Assembly: GCA_951802195.1 (NCBI GenBank)
Contig: OX637627.1
Span: forward strand, 1,290,749 to 1,354,748
Direction of reading: 5' to 3'
DNA: 64,000 bases
Origin: Tausonia pullulans
Lineage: Eukaryota > Basidiomycota > Tremellomycetes > Cystofilobasidiales > Mrakiaceae
How positions within the stretch are numbered: the stretch's first letter is position 1; every line of letters starts with the position of its first letter. Under the pieces are notes generated by a model. It was not told where the DNA came from and did no database searches. It saw nothing but the letters and a program-made list of their open reading frames with translations. Position numbers and translations under genes: made by a program. Shown in pieces: positions 47,000 through 58,551 of this stretch.

Positions 47000-48457
47000 G
47001 CTTCCGTTTTCTGGGTGAACAGTTACCTCGCGATCTTGTCGCCAGCGAGGCTGATGACGAACGATACTGGAGTGGGCGCAGTGTTGGTTTATTTCAATCT
47101 ACCTAGCTTACCTTTGTTCCAACTTTGAGTTCATACATGTCAATAACCTATGATTTTCAACATCGAAACCTTTTATCTGACAGATAACGACATTGGCGCC
47201 GAAGGTTGCATTGCCGCCTAAGCTCTGTCCGTCGTCTTCCTGCGTTTCATCCTCCGGCTACCGCCAGACTGAGGTCTGTTCATGAACTACGGAAATGGAC
47301 GGTACTCACTGCTTGTGACCTCTGCAAGAGAGCTCTTGAAGATGGCTTGTCACAATGAGGAAGTCTATGTGGAACAATCGAAGGAAGTTAGGGCACTCTG
47401 GAAGTGACTGATTAGAATGGAGTTGCCTTGTTAACTCGGCGCCGAGGTAGCTTTTCCCTTGCTCACTCAGCATTTCCATCTCTTCGCTCCTCATTTTGTC
47501 TCCTCTGTTACACGTTCCTTGCTCTCCGGTCCTTCCTATCCCCCCTTATTCTCGCCCCCGTCCATAAAACGCGCAGTTCATTGTACATTTTGTTCTGCAC
47601 TCTGACTATCATTTGGATTCGAAAAACCTGCCCAGAACCTTTACGGGAGCCTGTGTCACTGCCAGCACTTCAGTCCACTCGTCCACCTACGCCCCCCTTC
47701 TCACCCATCCTCCTCAGCCCTTGACCCTTGGCCAATCCTAACAAGCACCCCAACCAACGCCCCGCTTTATAATGTTCCGCAGAGATTCAATTCGGTTCGT
47801 TGCGCCGTTTGCAATCGCATGTTTCGTGATATGGATGTCTCTGATTTGAAGAATGTCTTGTGGGACAAGTTGTCCTAGAGATATCCACATGGTGGGGCAC
47901 GAAGCAGTCGCTCTCCCGCGATCATGCTGGCTTTGGCGTCTGTTTCGTCAAACGCCGAGCCGCCTTCAACAAGCTTCTAAGCATGTTCATAATCCCTGTT
48001 TGGACGGATGTCCACCAACCCGCTGAGCCTAGGATCAGTCTCACCTGATTGAGTGTAACGGCGTTTGAATGGAAGGATGGTCCACCTGGGTAACGGCGTT
48101 TGAACTGAGGGTCGGTTCAACTGGACAAGCTCAAAGACCGGGCATCGCAAGCTTCACCTGAAGTAGCGGGACGGCCTTTGAACTGAGGGCAATCTCACCT
48201 GGACTAGCACAGATTTCGGGTTTTGGACATCAACCTTGTAAGCCGAAACATGCCTTGTTTACCGCTCACGTTTCAGTCAGCTGGACGCAGCCGGCTCGAT
48301 CACTCTTGTGTCAGCTTGCCCGGTGACTCAAGGAGGTCGTATGTCTCCTTTCATGTGTTGACCTCTGCCTGATTTCTCTGCTTTTATACGCGATTAATCA
48401 CGTCTCTTCGCATGCGACAACCATCTCGCTCACAACCCATTCGCTTCTACATTCAAC

Positions 48458-49260
48458 ATGACTACCCCCTCGTCCACTTCGACTATTACAGGCTCCTGCT
48501 ACTGTGGGGCCACGGCTTACAAGGTCGTCGACGTCCCTGCCGGACCAGTTGATGGAATTATCTGCCACTGCAAAGTGCGTCACCTCTGAGCTCTCTGTAT
48601 CACAGCTGAGTAAAACTGAGGCTGTCTCCTTGGCTGCAGACCTGCCAGAAACTGCACACCTTCCAGTCCTACAACGCGAGTTTCCCAAAGGACACACTTT
48701 CGGTCACAAAGGGCAATCCTTCGGTTGGTTTTTCTCGACTGCCCCTGCAAACCTTCTATTCCCTCTGACTTAAGGGCGCTTTTCTGTTTCATGTCAGATA
48801 TACAAGGATGTGACCACCGATTCCGGAAAGCCCATTTACCGCCATCTATGTGGGCAATGTGGTTCGGCACTTTTCAGTTACCCTGACCTTGTACCGAACG
48901 CTGTCTTCGTTAAGGTATGACAAGTTTCCGCTCCTGTGCGGTAGCCCGTTCCCGATGGGTTTACCTGCATCATGAATTAGGTTGGATCGCTTGACGTCAT
49001 CGATAGGGTCGTGCCGGCCGCCGAAATCGTAAGTCCCTTGTCCTCAAAACAAGCAATTGAGGTGCTCATTTGACTGTCGATCGGGTCTATCATTCGACAC
49101 CAGTACATCGAGCGTGCTATCCAAGGAACCGCCGCGTACGTCTCACTCCACGTTTTATTAGTTTCCTTAACCTGGTGGAGAATAACGTTTTTTCTTTCGT
49201 AGTACTAGTGCGGACCGCAAGACCAAGCTTTACAAGGGCATGATGGCTGAGGAGATATAA
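48458..49260 (+). CDS. GFA-domain protein GFA2, unit 3
   Basis: Identical to the unit 1 gene. Confidence 0.85.
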
Positions 49261-49525
49261 GAGATGTCTCTGGTCAATCGTTATGTCGAGTCTTAATCTC
49301 CTCATAGTCTACCTGCATATCTTATGCATCTCAGGCGGACGACGCTTTCTCAGGTAATCGCCTCGCGCTTGAGCTTCCAGACAATGAACCAGAGCCCGGA
49401 AACGACGGACTCCTTTCACCAATTCTCTAGATGACAGTCCCACAGGTCTCGCTCGTGTCAGACCGCTCTCAGATCAGAGGATGAGAGCTTGAAATCGACA
49501 GAGGAGGTTGAGGTGGAAAACGTAC

Positions 49526-49672
49526 AAGTGATTCGCCTCTTTCGCCTCGGTGATATGCCCTCTATGCCCAGCTTCTTAGACTTCTCGGCAGATTCGTAGC
49601 TCTGCGAAGGCGCCACAACATTATCTGCGTCTCCAGTGACAAGGAAGGTTGGTGGAAAGTTGGCGCCGACGA
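49526..49672 (-). pseudogene. Alpha/beta-hydrolase remnant, unit 3
   Basis: Same fragment as in unit 1. Confidence 0.6.
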
Positions 49673-50075
49673 TGTCAGGATCTCGCGGACTTGCCACTTC
49701 GACCCTGCGCCTGGCCAACGCGGCGCCAGTGTAGCCTTTCCCTTGCTTGATCAGCATTCCCATTTCTTTATTCCTTCGTTGCCTAATCTGTCCCACACTC
49801 TTTGCTTTCTAAACTTTCTCATCCCTCTCTTGTTCTCATCACTCCCTTGTTCTCACCACTCGTCCATAAAACGCTCATTTCATCGTAGTTTTGTTCTGCA
49901 CTCTGACTATCATTTGGACACGACAAACTTGCCCAAGACCCTTAAGCGAGCCCGTGCCACCTCCATCACTTCAGTTCCCTTTCATCCCCCGCCACCGCTC
50001 TCAGTACACTTCGTCACCAACGTCCCTCTCCTCGCCCAGTCTTCTCTGCCCTTGACCCTTGGGCCAATCCTAACA
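49673..50075 (+). repeat. TG..CA element at the inner edge of the direct array
   Basis: Arm A alone, TGTCAGGATC to ATCCTAACA, at the array/unique junction. Carries the private T-to-C change near 50018. Confidence 0.8.
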
Positions 50076-50110
50076 GAGGGTTTCTACTGACATGGGCTAA
50101 AATTTGGAGA

Positions 50111-50341
50111 ACTTTGTAAGCTTATCAATTTTTTTCCGGGCTTTGCGCGTTCCGGCTTTCCTCCACTTGACAGAAAGAATATGTGAGCTTCAGTATTTTT
50201 TATCCCTAGAACAGGCCAGCCCGTTCGTGTCACAACTCGAGCAAACGCCGACCTCAGTCAGCCACACGCGCTGACCGGCTGAGCCCGAGGCCGGCGACTG
50301 ACTTTCAGTTGCCAGTCCAAGACGCATGCAGCGACGGCGCC
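50111..50341 (+). promoter_or_regulatory. Diverged copy of the GFA1 promoter block, upstream of the TPR gene
   Basis: 231 bp aligned to 52904-53132 with about 14-16 substitutions and one 2-nt indel. Similarity stops abruptly at both ends. It ends about 113 bp before the TPR start, a position comparable to its place before GFA1, so it likely supplies the promoter and implies co-regulation. Confidence 0.75.
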
Positions 50342-50454
50342 ATCGTCACTTCCTTTCATCGACCGCTTCATTTGACCGCTCACCCACTCACCATCCACCG
50401 ACCTTAGTCTCCACACCTGCCAGTCCACTGCCACCACCGCCGAAAAGTCTCACC

Positions 50455-52185
50455 ATGGCTTCCACCACCCCTGCTTCGCCCGACCCTGTCGACATTTTCA
50501 CCGGCTTCCAGCCCATCGCCGTCGACGCCTACCAGTACGACTTGGGTACCTGGACCCGCCCTGTCAAGACCACCTCTCGCGCCGCCCAAACATGGTTCGA
50601 CCGCGGCATGCTCTGGACTTACGGCTTCAACCACGAAGAGGCCGTCCGGTGCTTCCAGCAGGCGCTGGCGCTTGACCCGCAGTGCGCCATGGCCTATTGG
50701 GGTTACGCGTACGCCAAGGGCCCCAACTACAACCGGCCGTTCGAGCTTCTTTCCAAAGATCAGCTCCCCTCCATTCTAAAGGCCTGCAACCAGGCGTGTC
50801 AACTCGCCATTGAACACGCGGCCGACCCGCTCGAGCGCGCTCTCGCCGAGGCCCTCATCCACCGGTTTCCTAAGGACGCACTCGCTGAGGACTTCAAGGG
50901 CTGGACAAAGCGGTGGGGCGACGAGATGTACAAGGTGTACGCCCAGCATGGCGCCGACCTCGACGTCGCCGTCGTCTACGCGGACAGCCGGATGAACATC
51001 GCGGCCTGGCAGCTGTGGGACATCCCGACCGGCGCACCCAACCCGGAGACGCACACACTGGAGGTGCGCGACGTCCTTCAGAAGGCCCTCGGCGACCCGA
51101 AGAGCAAGACGCACGCCGGCGTGTTGCACTTCTGGATCCATCTGATGGAGCTCTCGCCCACGCCCGAGGCTGCTATCGTACCCGGCGACCGGCTGCGCGG
51201 CCTCATCCCGGACTCGGGCCACCTGCATCACATGCCGACACACATCGACATCATTATTGGCGACTACCGGCGAGCGATCGCGTCCAACGTGCAGGGAATG
51301 ACCTCGGACCTCAAATACGAACAGCTCACGTCCGATTCGGACTTTTACACCCTCTACCGCCTGCACAATATCCAGTTCCTCATCTACGCCGCCATGTTTA
51401 ACGGCCAGTACGAGTACGCGCTCGAGGGAGTCGCAAGGCTCGAGCGTGCGCTGCCCGAGCAACTACTGCGCATCAACGGCAACGCCGATTGGTTTGAGGA
51501 TTTCAGCACCGTCAAGATCCACGTCTACGTCCGCTTCGGCAAGTGGGACGAGATCCTTGCGATGCCCTTCCCGGCCGACGAGGAGCTGTACTCTGTAACG
51601 ACCGCGACGCTCCGCTACGCGCGCGGCGTCGCGCACGCCGTCCTGGGCAACGTCAACGAGGCGGAGGTCGAGCAGCGCCTCTTCGCACAGGCGCGCGCGG
51701 CGGTCCAGCCAACCCGGATGAACTGGCCCAATCAGTGCAAGAACATCCTCGGCGTCGGGGAGGCCATGCTCGCGGGCGAGCTCGAGTATCGCAAGGGCAA
51801 TTACGACGTTGCCTTTGACCACCTACGTGAGTCAATCGCGCGGTCCGACGGCCTCGTCTACTCGGAGCCTTGGGGCTGGATGCAGCCTCCCCGCCACGCA
51901 TACGCCGCGCTGTTGCTTGAGCAGGGACATGTTCAAGAGGCTGCAGACGTATACGCCGCGGACCTCGGGTACGACTCGACGCTTCCGCGCGCGCTCCAGC
52001 ATCCACACAACATTTGGGCGCTACACGGCTACCACGAGTGCCTGCAGAAACTCGGCAGGGCTCAGCACGCCGACATCGTCAAGGTCGAGCTCGGCACGGC
52101 CCTCGCGGTCGCTGACATTGAGATCAAGTCAAGCTGTTACTGCCGCAAGGTCGAGGCGGAGGACGTGATGACTTGCTGCCGATAG
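50455..52185 (+). CDS. Intronless TPR-repeat protein, single copy in the island between half-arrays
   Basis: An uninterrupted frame of 576 codons from an ATG in a CACCATGG context. An in-frame ATG at 50326 is less likely because the intervening stretch is CT-rich and lies partly in the promoter block. Residues about 45-100 hold a clear TPR pair (FDRGMLWTYGFNHEEAVRCF, then ALALDPQCAMAYWGYAYAKG). The middle has SGHLHHMPTHIDIIIGDYRR, a histidine-dense motif shared with bacterial TPR proteins. Further helical repeats follow (AMLAGELEYRKGNYDVAFDH; RHAYAALLLEQGHVQEAADV). The tail is cysteine-rich (SSCYCR..TCCR). TPR domains are protein-interaction scaffolds; no enzyme function can be assigned. Lack of introns and higher GC than its neighbours suggest horizontal origin or a retro-copy (inference). 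Confidence 0.85.
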   Translation: MASTTPASPDPVDIFTGFQPIAVDAYQYDLGTWTRPVKTTSRAAQTWFDRGMLWTYGFNHEEAVRCFQQALALDPQCAMAYWGYAYAKGPNYNRPFELLSKDQLPSILKACNQACQLAIEHAADPLERALAEALIHRFPKDALAEDFKGWTKRWGDEMYKVYAQHGADLDVAVVYADSRMNIAAWQLWDIPTGAPNPETHTLEVRDVLQKALGDPKSKTHAGVLHFWIHLMELSPTPEAAIVPGDRLRGLIPDSGHLHHMPTHIDIIIGDYRRAIASNVQGMTSDLKYEQLTSDSDFYTLYRLHNIQFLIYAAMFNGQYEYALEGVARLERALPEQLLRINGNADWFEDFSTVKIHVYVRFGKWDEILAMPFPADEELYSVTTATLRYARGVAHAVLGNVNEAEVEQRLFAQARAAVQPTRMNWPNQCKNILGVGEAMLAGELEYRKGNYDVAFDHLRESIARSDGLVYSEPWGWMQPPRHAYAALLLEQGHVQEAADVYAADLGYDSTLPRALQHPHNIWALHGYHECLQKLGRAQHADIVKVELGTALAVADIEIKSSCYCRKVEAEDVMTCCR

Positions 52186-52645
52186 GCGAAGAGGCCTGTT
52201 GGGGAGATGTTGGGAGGGCTATGCGCATGTCTTCACCGTCACCTGGCTTACGTCGATGCAGGAGCGCATGCAACGCAATCAACGGCAGTGGGGATGTCCC
52301 TGGTAAGCGTTTGAGATTGGCATCGACAGCCCAGGACTTTACTTTGACTGGACCAGCGACGACATGGAGACGTTCCTTCGAGGACATGCATGGATTTGTC
52401 ATATTGACAAGGGTGGAAAGGAGGCAATACCCACCGTCTCAGACGTTGTTCCTCGTGTACGCACGTGACAAATTGCATGCATTCTGACTGAGAAAGGGTC
52501 TAGCTTCGTGGCTGCACTTTGACAACATCTGGACGGAGCTCGGGTTTTCCCGACCCGCAGGATGAAGCCAGCTTCAGGTATACGGACAAATACCGTGCGA
52601 GTCCCCGTAACGTTAGGTAGACCCAGGCGGATGAGAGAAGGTTGG
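52186..52645. other. Unique 3' flank of the TPR gene
   Basis: 460 bp before the inverted array begins. No gene, element end or RNA recognised. Confidence 0.45.
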
Positions 52646-54907
52646 GTCCCTGATTTTGTCCATTTTAGGAAAACGCCTTCGTAACATTCATTGCAGGTGG
52701 AGGCTGATTCCTCATCACTTGTGATTGCTCATCCATAGTTTCAGCTGATTCAGGTCGTAGGAAGCGTCCTACTCTTCACTCTTCTGAAGGAGGCTGAGAA
52801 AAGAGCACGGAAGCAGTTTGCAGATATTCCCGCGATTTCCCACATGTCTCTGCCGGTTCCCTCCCATCAAAACGAGCCTCTGCTGACGAGGACGATTTTA
52901 TGGACTTTGTAAGCTTATCAATTTTTCCGGGCTTTGCGCGTTCCGGCTTTCCTCCACTTGACATAAAGAATATGTGAGCTTCAGTATTTTTTATCCCTAG
53001 AACAGGCAAGTCCGTTCATGTCACAACTCGAGCAAACGCCGAACTCAGCCAGCCACACGCGCTGAGTGGCTGAGCCCGAGGCCGGCGACTGACTCTCAGT
53101 TGCCAGTCTATGACGCTTGCGGTGACGGCGCCTGGTGCAGGACCGTTCTTAACTCGGCAAATGCCTCAAGCTACCTCTTACAACCATCATCTCGCTTCGC
53201 TCACTTCAGCCCTTCACCGCTATGTCTACTTCTACGCTTACTGCCTCGTGCTATTGCGGCTCCATCGCCTTCGAGGTCGCCGACGTCTCAGCTGAAGACA
53301 TTCCTGGAGTCATCTGCCACTGCCGAGTTTGTCCCTCCGCCTGTTGATCCTGAAACACATGCTGATATGGTCTTCCTTGTGTCCTTGTGGTCCCCTCTCA
53401 GACGTGCCAGAAGCTGCACACCTTTCAGTCGTACAACGCTCAGTTCAAGAAGGAGCAGCTGAAGGTTACCAAAGGAGAGCCTAACGTAGGTCTAGCCATA
53501 GAGTCACGATCTCTCGCCTGTTACTTTAAGAAGATGGACTCACTGGTTGTTTATCGTCACTAGATGTACGATGACACTGGCGCCGACTCGGGTTACACCA
53601 TCCACCGCGCCTTCTGCGGCAAGTGCGGCTCTGCGCTTTACGCGTATCCCGAATCGATGCCCGACGTAGTGTTCGTCAAGGTGCGTTTTATATCTGCTCC
53701 AAATGAAGTGAAAACAGGAGAAAAAAAGAACGAAATAAGGCTTAACATGCCTGTGCCGAATTCTTCATTGATTGAACAGGCTGGCGTTCTTGACCAATTG
53801 GCCAGGGTCAAGCCGGCCGTCGAGATTGTGAGTTTACTTATGAATCATTCTCTAGCCCAGTCACACCTGTAATCTCTAATTATTTATGTCTGTTACTTTC
53901 CCATTGCAGTTCGTGGAGAGAGCCATCAAGGGAACGTCTGCGTGCGTACTTCGCACTACTTAAATGCCGCTCGCAATCTCAACCTCGTTCCTCGCCGCTA
54001 ACGATCACGGATCTGCAGTGAATGCGCCGCACGCAAGACAAAGCTCTTTGAGGGTATGATGGCCAAAGAGATCTGAGCGTCGTCTGGTTCAGAGGGCAAT
54101 GGAAGGAAGAAGAGTTGACAGGATGGGCATAAGCATGTGCTCGACCTCATCAAGCTGTTCGGGTTGTGAGAAAGCTAGAGGTATATAAGATGAGAGAATA
54201 TCTTTGGCTTAAGACGTTTGGCTTATGTGGCCTGATCTCGTAGGGCAGTTCGAACGTGTGTCTGATGCACCGGAGACGGCGGCTTGCATACAATGTTGAG
54301 TGATTGAAAGAAATTGGAGAGTTTGATCGAATACACGAAAACAGCCAGCTTGAACATGAAGATATAAGTCTAGGATGTCGCGTAAACATCGGTTGCAGAG
54401 ATGAAGGATGCACGGAAGGAGATGAGGACTTCTGGTTGCACATGACTACACCACCGAATGTACTATATGCTTAGTCACTTCAACAATATGTGTCGTAACG
54501 CCGAAACTGGTTGGGGAAGAAAGCATGAGCGCACCGTTGTGATCAAGAGGAAGATATCAGCAGTATGGCCAGATGCAGGGGATAGACTGATAATCGACAG
54601 CGAAGTCCTTAAGAACGGCTGCTGATATTTGTCACTCACTATGAGTCTTAAAATCAGCATATATTCGAATATGAGAGGTCCCATGCGCATCGCTCAATCA
54701 TTCACGTGTGCCGAGGAATCGGGAAGCAAGTGTCCTGCATCTGCTCGAGTGGGTTCGCCCTAGTTGCCGTCCGAGCTCCGGCGTTTGAAAGAGATAGCTT
54801 ACCAGTCGATTGCCAACACAGAGATGACAAGCGAGGTCAGTGCGGGAACTTCCTCTCTGCCTGCTGACGAATCGGCCTGCCCGCCCCACTCTTGCGTTGT
54901 CACTAAA
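52646..54907 (-). repeat. Array unit, inverted, truncated (2.26 kb)
   Basis: Reverse complement of unit positions 24568 to about 26830. The first 25 bp (GTCCCTGATTTTGTCC, then an extra base and two changes relative to 61827 onward) are diverged; from about 52671 it matches the other copies. Holds the GFA1 promoter, GFA1 and the unit's non-coding left part. Confidence 0.92.
53222..54076 (+). CDS. GFA-domain protein GFA1, inverted copy a
   Basis: Identical protein to the unit 1 gene. Downstream of the TPR gene in the same orientation, so two copies of the shared promoter block lie as direct repeats 2.8 kb apart, flanking the TPR gene. Confidence 0.85.
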
Positions 54908-54951
54908 CTTACTGATTACGTCTCGTTGCACTCCTTCCTCAAACCATCACA

Positions 54952-55805
54952 ATGGCAGAACCCGGAGACAACATCACCATCATTGGAGCCATTGCTGATA
55001 ACGGCAAGCATGGCTGGGATCTATTGTGGAAAGCCTCCGTCACTCATTGGGATCGCGGCCAAGCCGACCCGTATCTCGTTGCATTCCTCAAGGCGCCGCC
55101 GGCAGCAGTCAAAATACCCAATTTTGGCATGGGGCTTGTTGCTGGATGTGGAAGAGTAAGTCGACACGCCATCGGTTTTGCTGTCTGCATTCTGATTGAT
55201 TCGGTCGTAGGGGTACGACGCGGCTGCCCTCGCCGAGGTCGGCGACCATAAACGATCGACATGGGGGCTCGACCTTTCAGAGACGGCCGTCGCAGCAGCC
55301 AAAGAGTACCTAAAGTATTCCATGCGTGGGTATGTGTTTGTGCTTACATCGCTTCGTCTTCACAGGTGGCTTGCGTCACGGGACGTGATCGAGCCTGATG
55401 CGCGGCCGGTCGAGATTCATTGTGCCGATTTCTTTACATTCGAGCCGCCCTCAGAAGGCTTTTCTGTGAGTGGTCCCCGTCTTCTTCTGGTTGACACGCC
55501 TCACGACTCAGCATATACTGATAGCTCAAATCCAGCTCGCTTGGGACCTCACATTCCTCTGCGCCCTGCCGCCGGACATGCGTGATCGTTGGGCCGACCG
55601 CTACACCGAGCTCTTGTCCTCTCAGCCGGACTCACTTTTGCTCACAGCGTGTTGGCCGATGTGGAAAGAAGAGAACCAGCACACGGGTCCGCCGTGGATC
55701 CTTTCACCGCAAATCTACAAGGATTTGCTTGAGCCGCGTGGCTGGAAGCTTGCCTGGGAGGGCGAGTTTGGCGAGCGCGGCCGCCTGCTCGCTTGGGCGC
55801 TGTAA
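54952..55805 (+). CDS. TPMT/HOL-type methyltransferase, inverted copy
   Basis: Identical to the array copies at 32848-33701 and 42026-42879. Carries CCG where the stand-alone gene has CCA, which leaves proline unchanged. Confidence 0.85.
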
Positions 55806-56572
55806 AAACCTTTGATCATGAATATATTGGTATGGGCGAAAGCGTATTCTTGTTCTGTCCGTGTTACGTCCTCGAAGAGCTCATTAGTGTCAAGTAGAGG
55901 TTAGGGGCGGGAGAAGAGGTTAGGCTCGCTTTGCAGGAAAGAAGATGAGCGGATCATGAAAGGTCCAACGGAAGAAAGGATGGAGAGTAGTTGTTCAATT
56001 GAGTGATGCTGTTTGCATAAGTTCGGCAGGGTGAAGGATCATGGTTGGAGGACAATATAACTGGTTAGGGTACGGCAAGATACGCACGGTTCAAAGCAAA
56101 CCCGAAGGTTGAGAAGTGAGCACTTAAGTAAGGACTAGTGATCTAATAGTTGAATTTCCCAGGTGCAAGGTGGGAATAAGAGGAATGGGCTAAGATCGCG
56201 GTGGTAAAGTCAAGGTGCTAGACCAGACGGTGCAGCGGACGGATGGGTCGATCTCTGGCACTGTCTCCATGATATTGTTTATTTTCCTTCTGCAGCATTT
56301 GAATTTATTTTCTTCTTTCCTTTCCTCTTTCCCTGAAATCCCTTTCGCCCTCGTCTTCTACGTTGGCGCCTTCACTCAGATGCCGAATCTCGTCCCTCGA
56401 CCACAGCAGAGCGAACGCTTCACACGCCACTCGCTGATCTCGCCTCCCAGACTGCGGTCGTTCCCGGAGTCTATCGCGCATCACGTCCCCTTCCAGGCAC
56501 GCCACGCCATCTTGTCTCCCTTGTGGGGGACCTGCAAGCAGCAGGCTTGTTCCCTGCCGTTTGACAGATGGA

Positions 56573-57336
56573 TGTCAGGATCCCGCGGACTTGCCACTTC
56601 GACCCTGCGCCTAGCCAACTTGGCGCCGGTGTAGTTTTTCCCTTGCTTGACCAGCATTCCCGTTTCTTCATTCCTTCTTTGTCTCATCTGTTACACATTC
56701 CTTGCTCTCGGGTCCTTCCTATCCCCCCCCCCCCCCTTTTGTTCTCACCCCGTCCATAAAACACTCAGTTCATCGTATATTTTGTTCTGCACTCTGACTA
56801 TCATTTGGACCTGACAAACCTGCCCAAGACCTCGAGCGAGCCCGTGTCACCTCCACCACTTCAGTTTAAATCCACCACCCGCCGCCGCTCAGTCCACTCC
56901 GTCGCCAACGTCTCTCTCCTCACTCAGTCTTCTTGTTAGGATTGGCCCAAGGGTCAAGGGCAGAGAAGACTGGGCGAGGAGAGGGACGTTAGTGACGAAG
57001 TGTACTGAGAGCGGTGGCGGGGGATGAAAGGGAACTGAAGTGATGGAGGTGGCACGGGCTCGCTTAAGGGTCTTGGGCAAGTTTGTCGTGTCCAAATGAT
57101 AGTCAGAGTGCAGAACAAAACTACGATGAAATGAGCGTTTTATGGACGAGTGGTGAGAACAAGGGAGTGATGAGAACAAGAGAGGGATGAGAAAGTTTAG
57201 AAAGCAAAGAGTGTGGGACAGATTAGGCAACGAAGGAATAAAGAAATGGGAATGCTGATCAAGCAAGGGAAAGGCTACACTGGCGCCGCGTTGGCCAGGC
57301 GCAGGGTCGAAGTGGCAAGTCCGCGAGATCCTGACA
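56573..57336. repeat. Foldback of two TG..CA elements, inverted copy
   Basis: Arm B 56573-56933, arm A 56934-57336; same composition as the direct-unit copies. Confidence 0.8.
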
Positions 57337-57483
57337 TCGTCGGCGCCAACTTTCCACCAACCTTCCTTGTCACTGGAGACGCAGATAATGTTGTGGCGCC
57401 TTCGCAGAGCTACGAATCTGCCGAGAAGTCTAAGAAGCTGGGCATAGAGGGCATATCACCGAGGCGAAAGAGGCGAATCACTT
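57337..57483 (+). pseudogene. Alpha/beta-hydrolase remnant, inverted copy
   Basis: Same fragment as in the direct units. Begins immediately after the TG..CA element end. Confidence 0.6.
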
Positions 57484-57748
57484 GTACGTTTTCCACCTCA
57501 ACCTCCTCTGTCGATTTCAAGCTCTCATCCTCTGATCTGAGAGCGGTCTGACACGAGCGAGACCTGTGGGACTGTCATCTAGAGAATTGGTGAAAGGAGT
57601 CCGTCGTTTCCGGGCTCTGGTTCATTGTCTGGAAGCTCAAGCGCGAGGCGATTACCTGAGAAAGCGTCGTCCGCCTGAGATGCATAAGATATGCAGGTAG
57701 ACTATGAGGAGATTAAGACTCGACATAACGATTGACCAGAGACATCTC

Positions 57749-58551
57749 TTATATCTCCTCAGCCATCATGCCCTTGTAAAGCTTGGTCTTGCGGTCCGCA
57801 CTAGTACTACGAAAGAAAAAACGTTATTCTCCACCAGGTTAAGGAAACTAATAAAACGTGGAGTGAGACGTACGCGGCGGTTCCTTGGATAGCACGCTCG
57901 ATGTACTGGTGTCGAATGATAGACCCGATCGACAGTCAAATGAGCACCTCAATTGCTTGTTTTGAGGACAAGGGACTTACGATTTCGGCGGCCGGCACGA
58001 CCCTATCGATGACGTCAAGCGATCCAACCTAATTCATGATGCAGGTAAACCCATCGGGAACGGGCTACCGCACAGGAGCGGAAACTTGTCATACCTTAAC
58101 GAAGACAGCGTTCGGTACAAGGTCAGGGTAACTGAAAAGTGCCGAACCACATTGCCCACATAGATGGCGGTAAATGGGCTTTCCGGAATCGGTGGTCACA
58201 TCCTTGTATATCTGACATGAAACAGAAAAGCGCCCTTAAGTCAGAGGGAATAGAAGGTTTGCAGGGGCAGTCGAGAAAAACCAACCGAAGGATTGCCCTT
58301 TGTGACCGAAAGTGTGTCCTTTGGGAAACTCGCGTTGTAGGACTGGAAGGTGTGCAGTTTCTGGCAGGTCTGCAGCCAAGGAGACAGCCTCAGTTTTACT
58401 CAGCTGTGATACAGAGAGCTCAGAGGTGACGCACTTTGCAGTGGCAGATAATTCCATCAACTGGTCCGGCAGGGACGTCGACGACCTTGTAAGCCGTGGC
58501 CCCACAGTAGCAGGAGCCTGTAATAGTCGAAGTGGACGAGGGGGTAGTCAT
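57749..58551 (-). CDS. GFA-domain protein GFA2, inverted copy
   Basis: Identical to the unit 1 gene. Confidence 0.85.

Larger units (their letters stand above)
42924..50075 (+). repeat. Array unit 3 (direct), truncated at 7,152 bp
   Basis: Follows the unit sequence until the exact 3' end of foldback arm A (..ATCCTAACA at 50075), then changes to unique DNA. It lacks arm B and the methyltransferase. A T-to-C difference from units 1 and 2 occurs near 50018, within the last 60 bp, hinting that this edge comes from a different copy of the element. Confidence 0.92.

Noticed and set aside
50326-50454. Upstream in-frame ATG extending the TPR protein by 43 residues
   Set aside because: The extension is basic/Pro-rich low complexity, starts inside the copied promoter block, and the next ATG at 50455 has a much better context.
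50776-51462. Long open frame of 228 codons on the minus strand opposite the TPR gene
   Set aside because: Shadow of a GC-rich plus-strand gene with clear TPR motifs; its own translation shows no recognisable domain.
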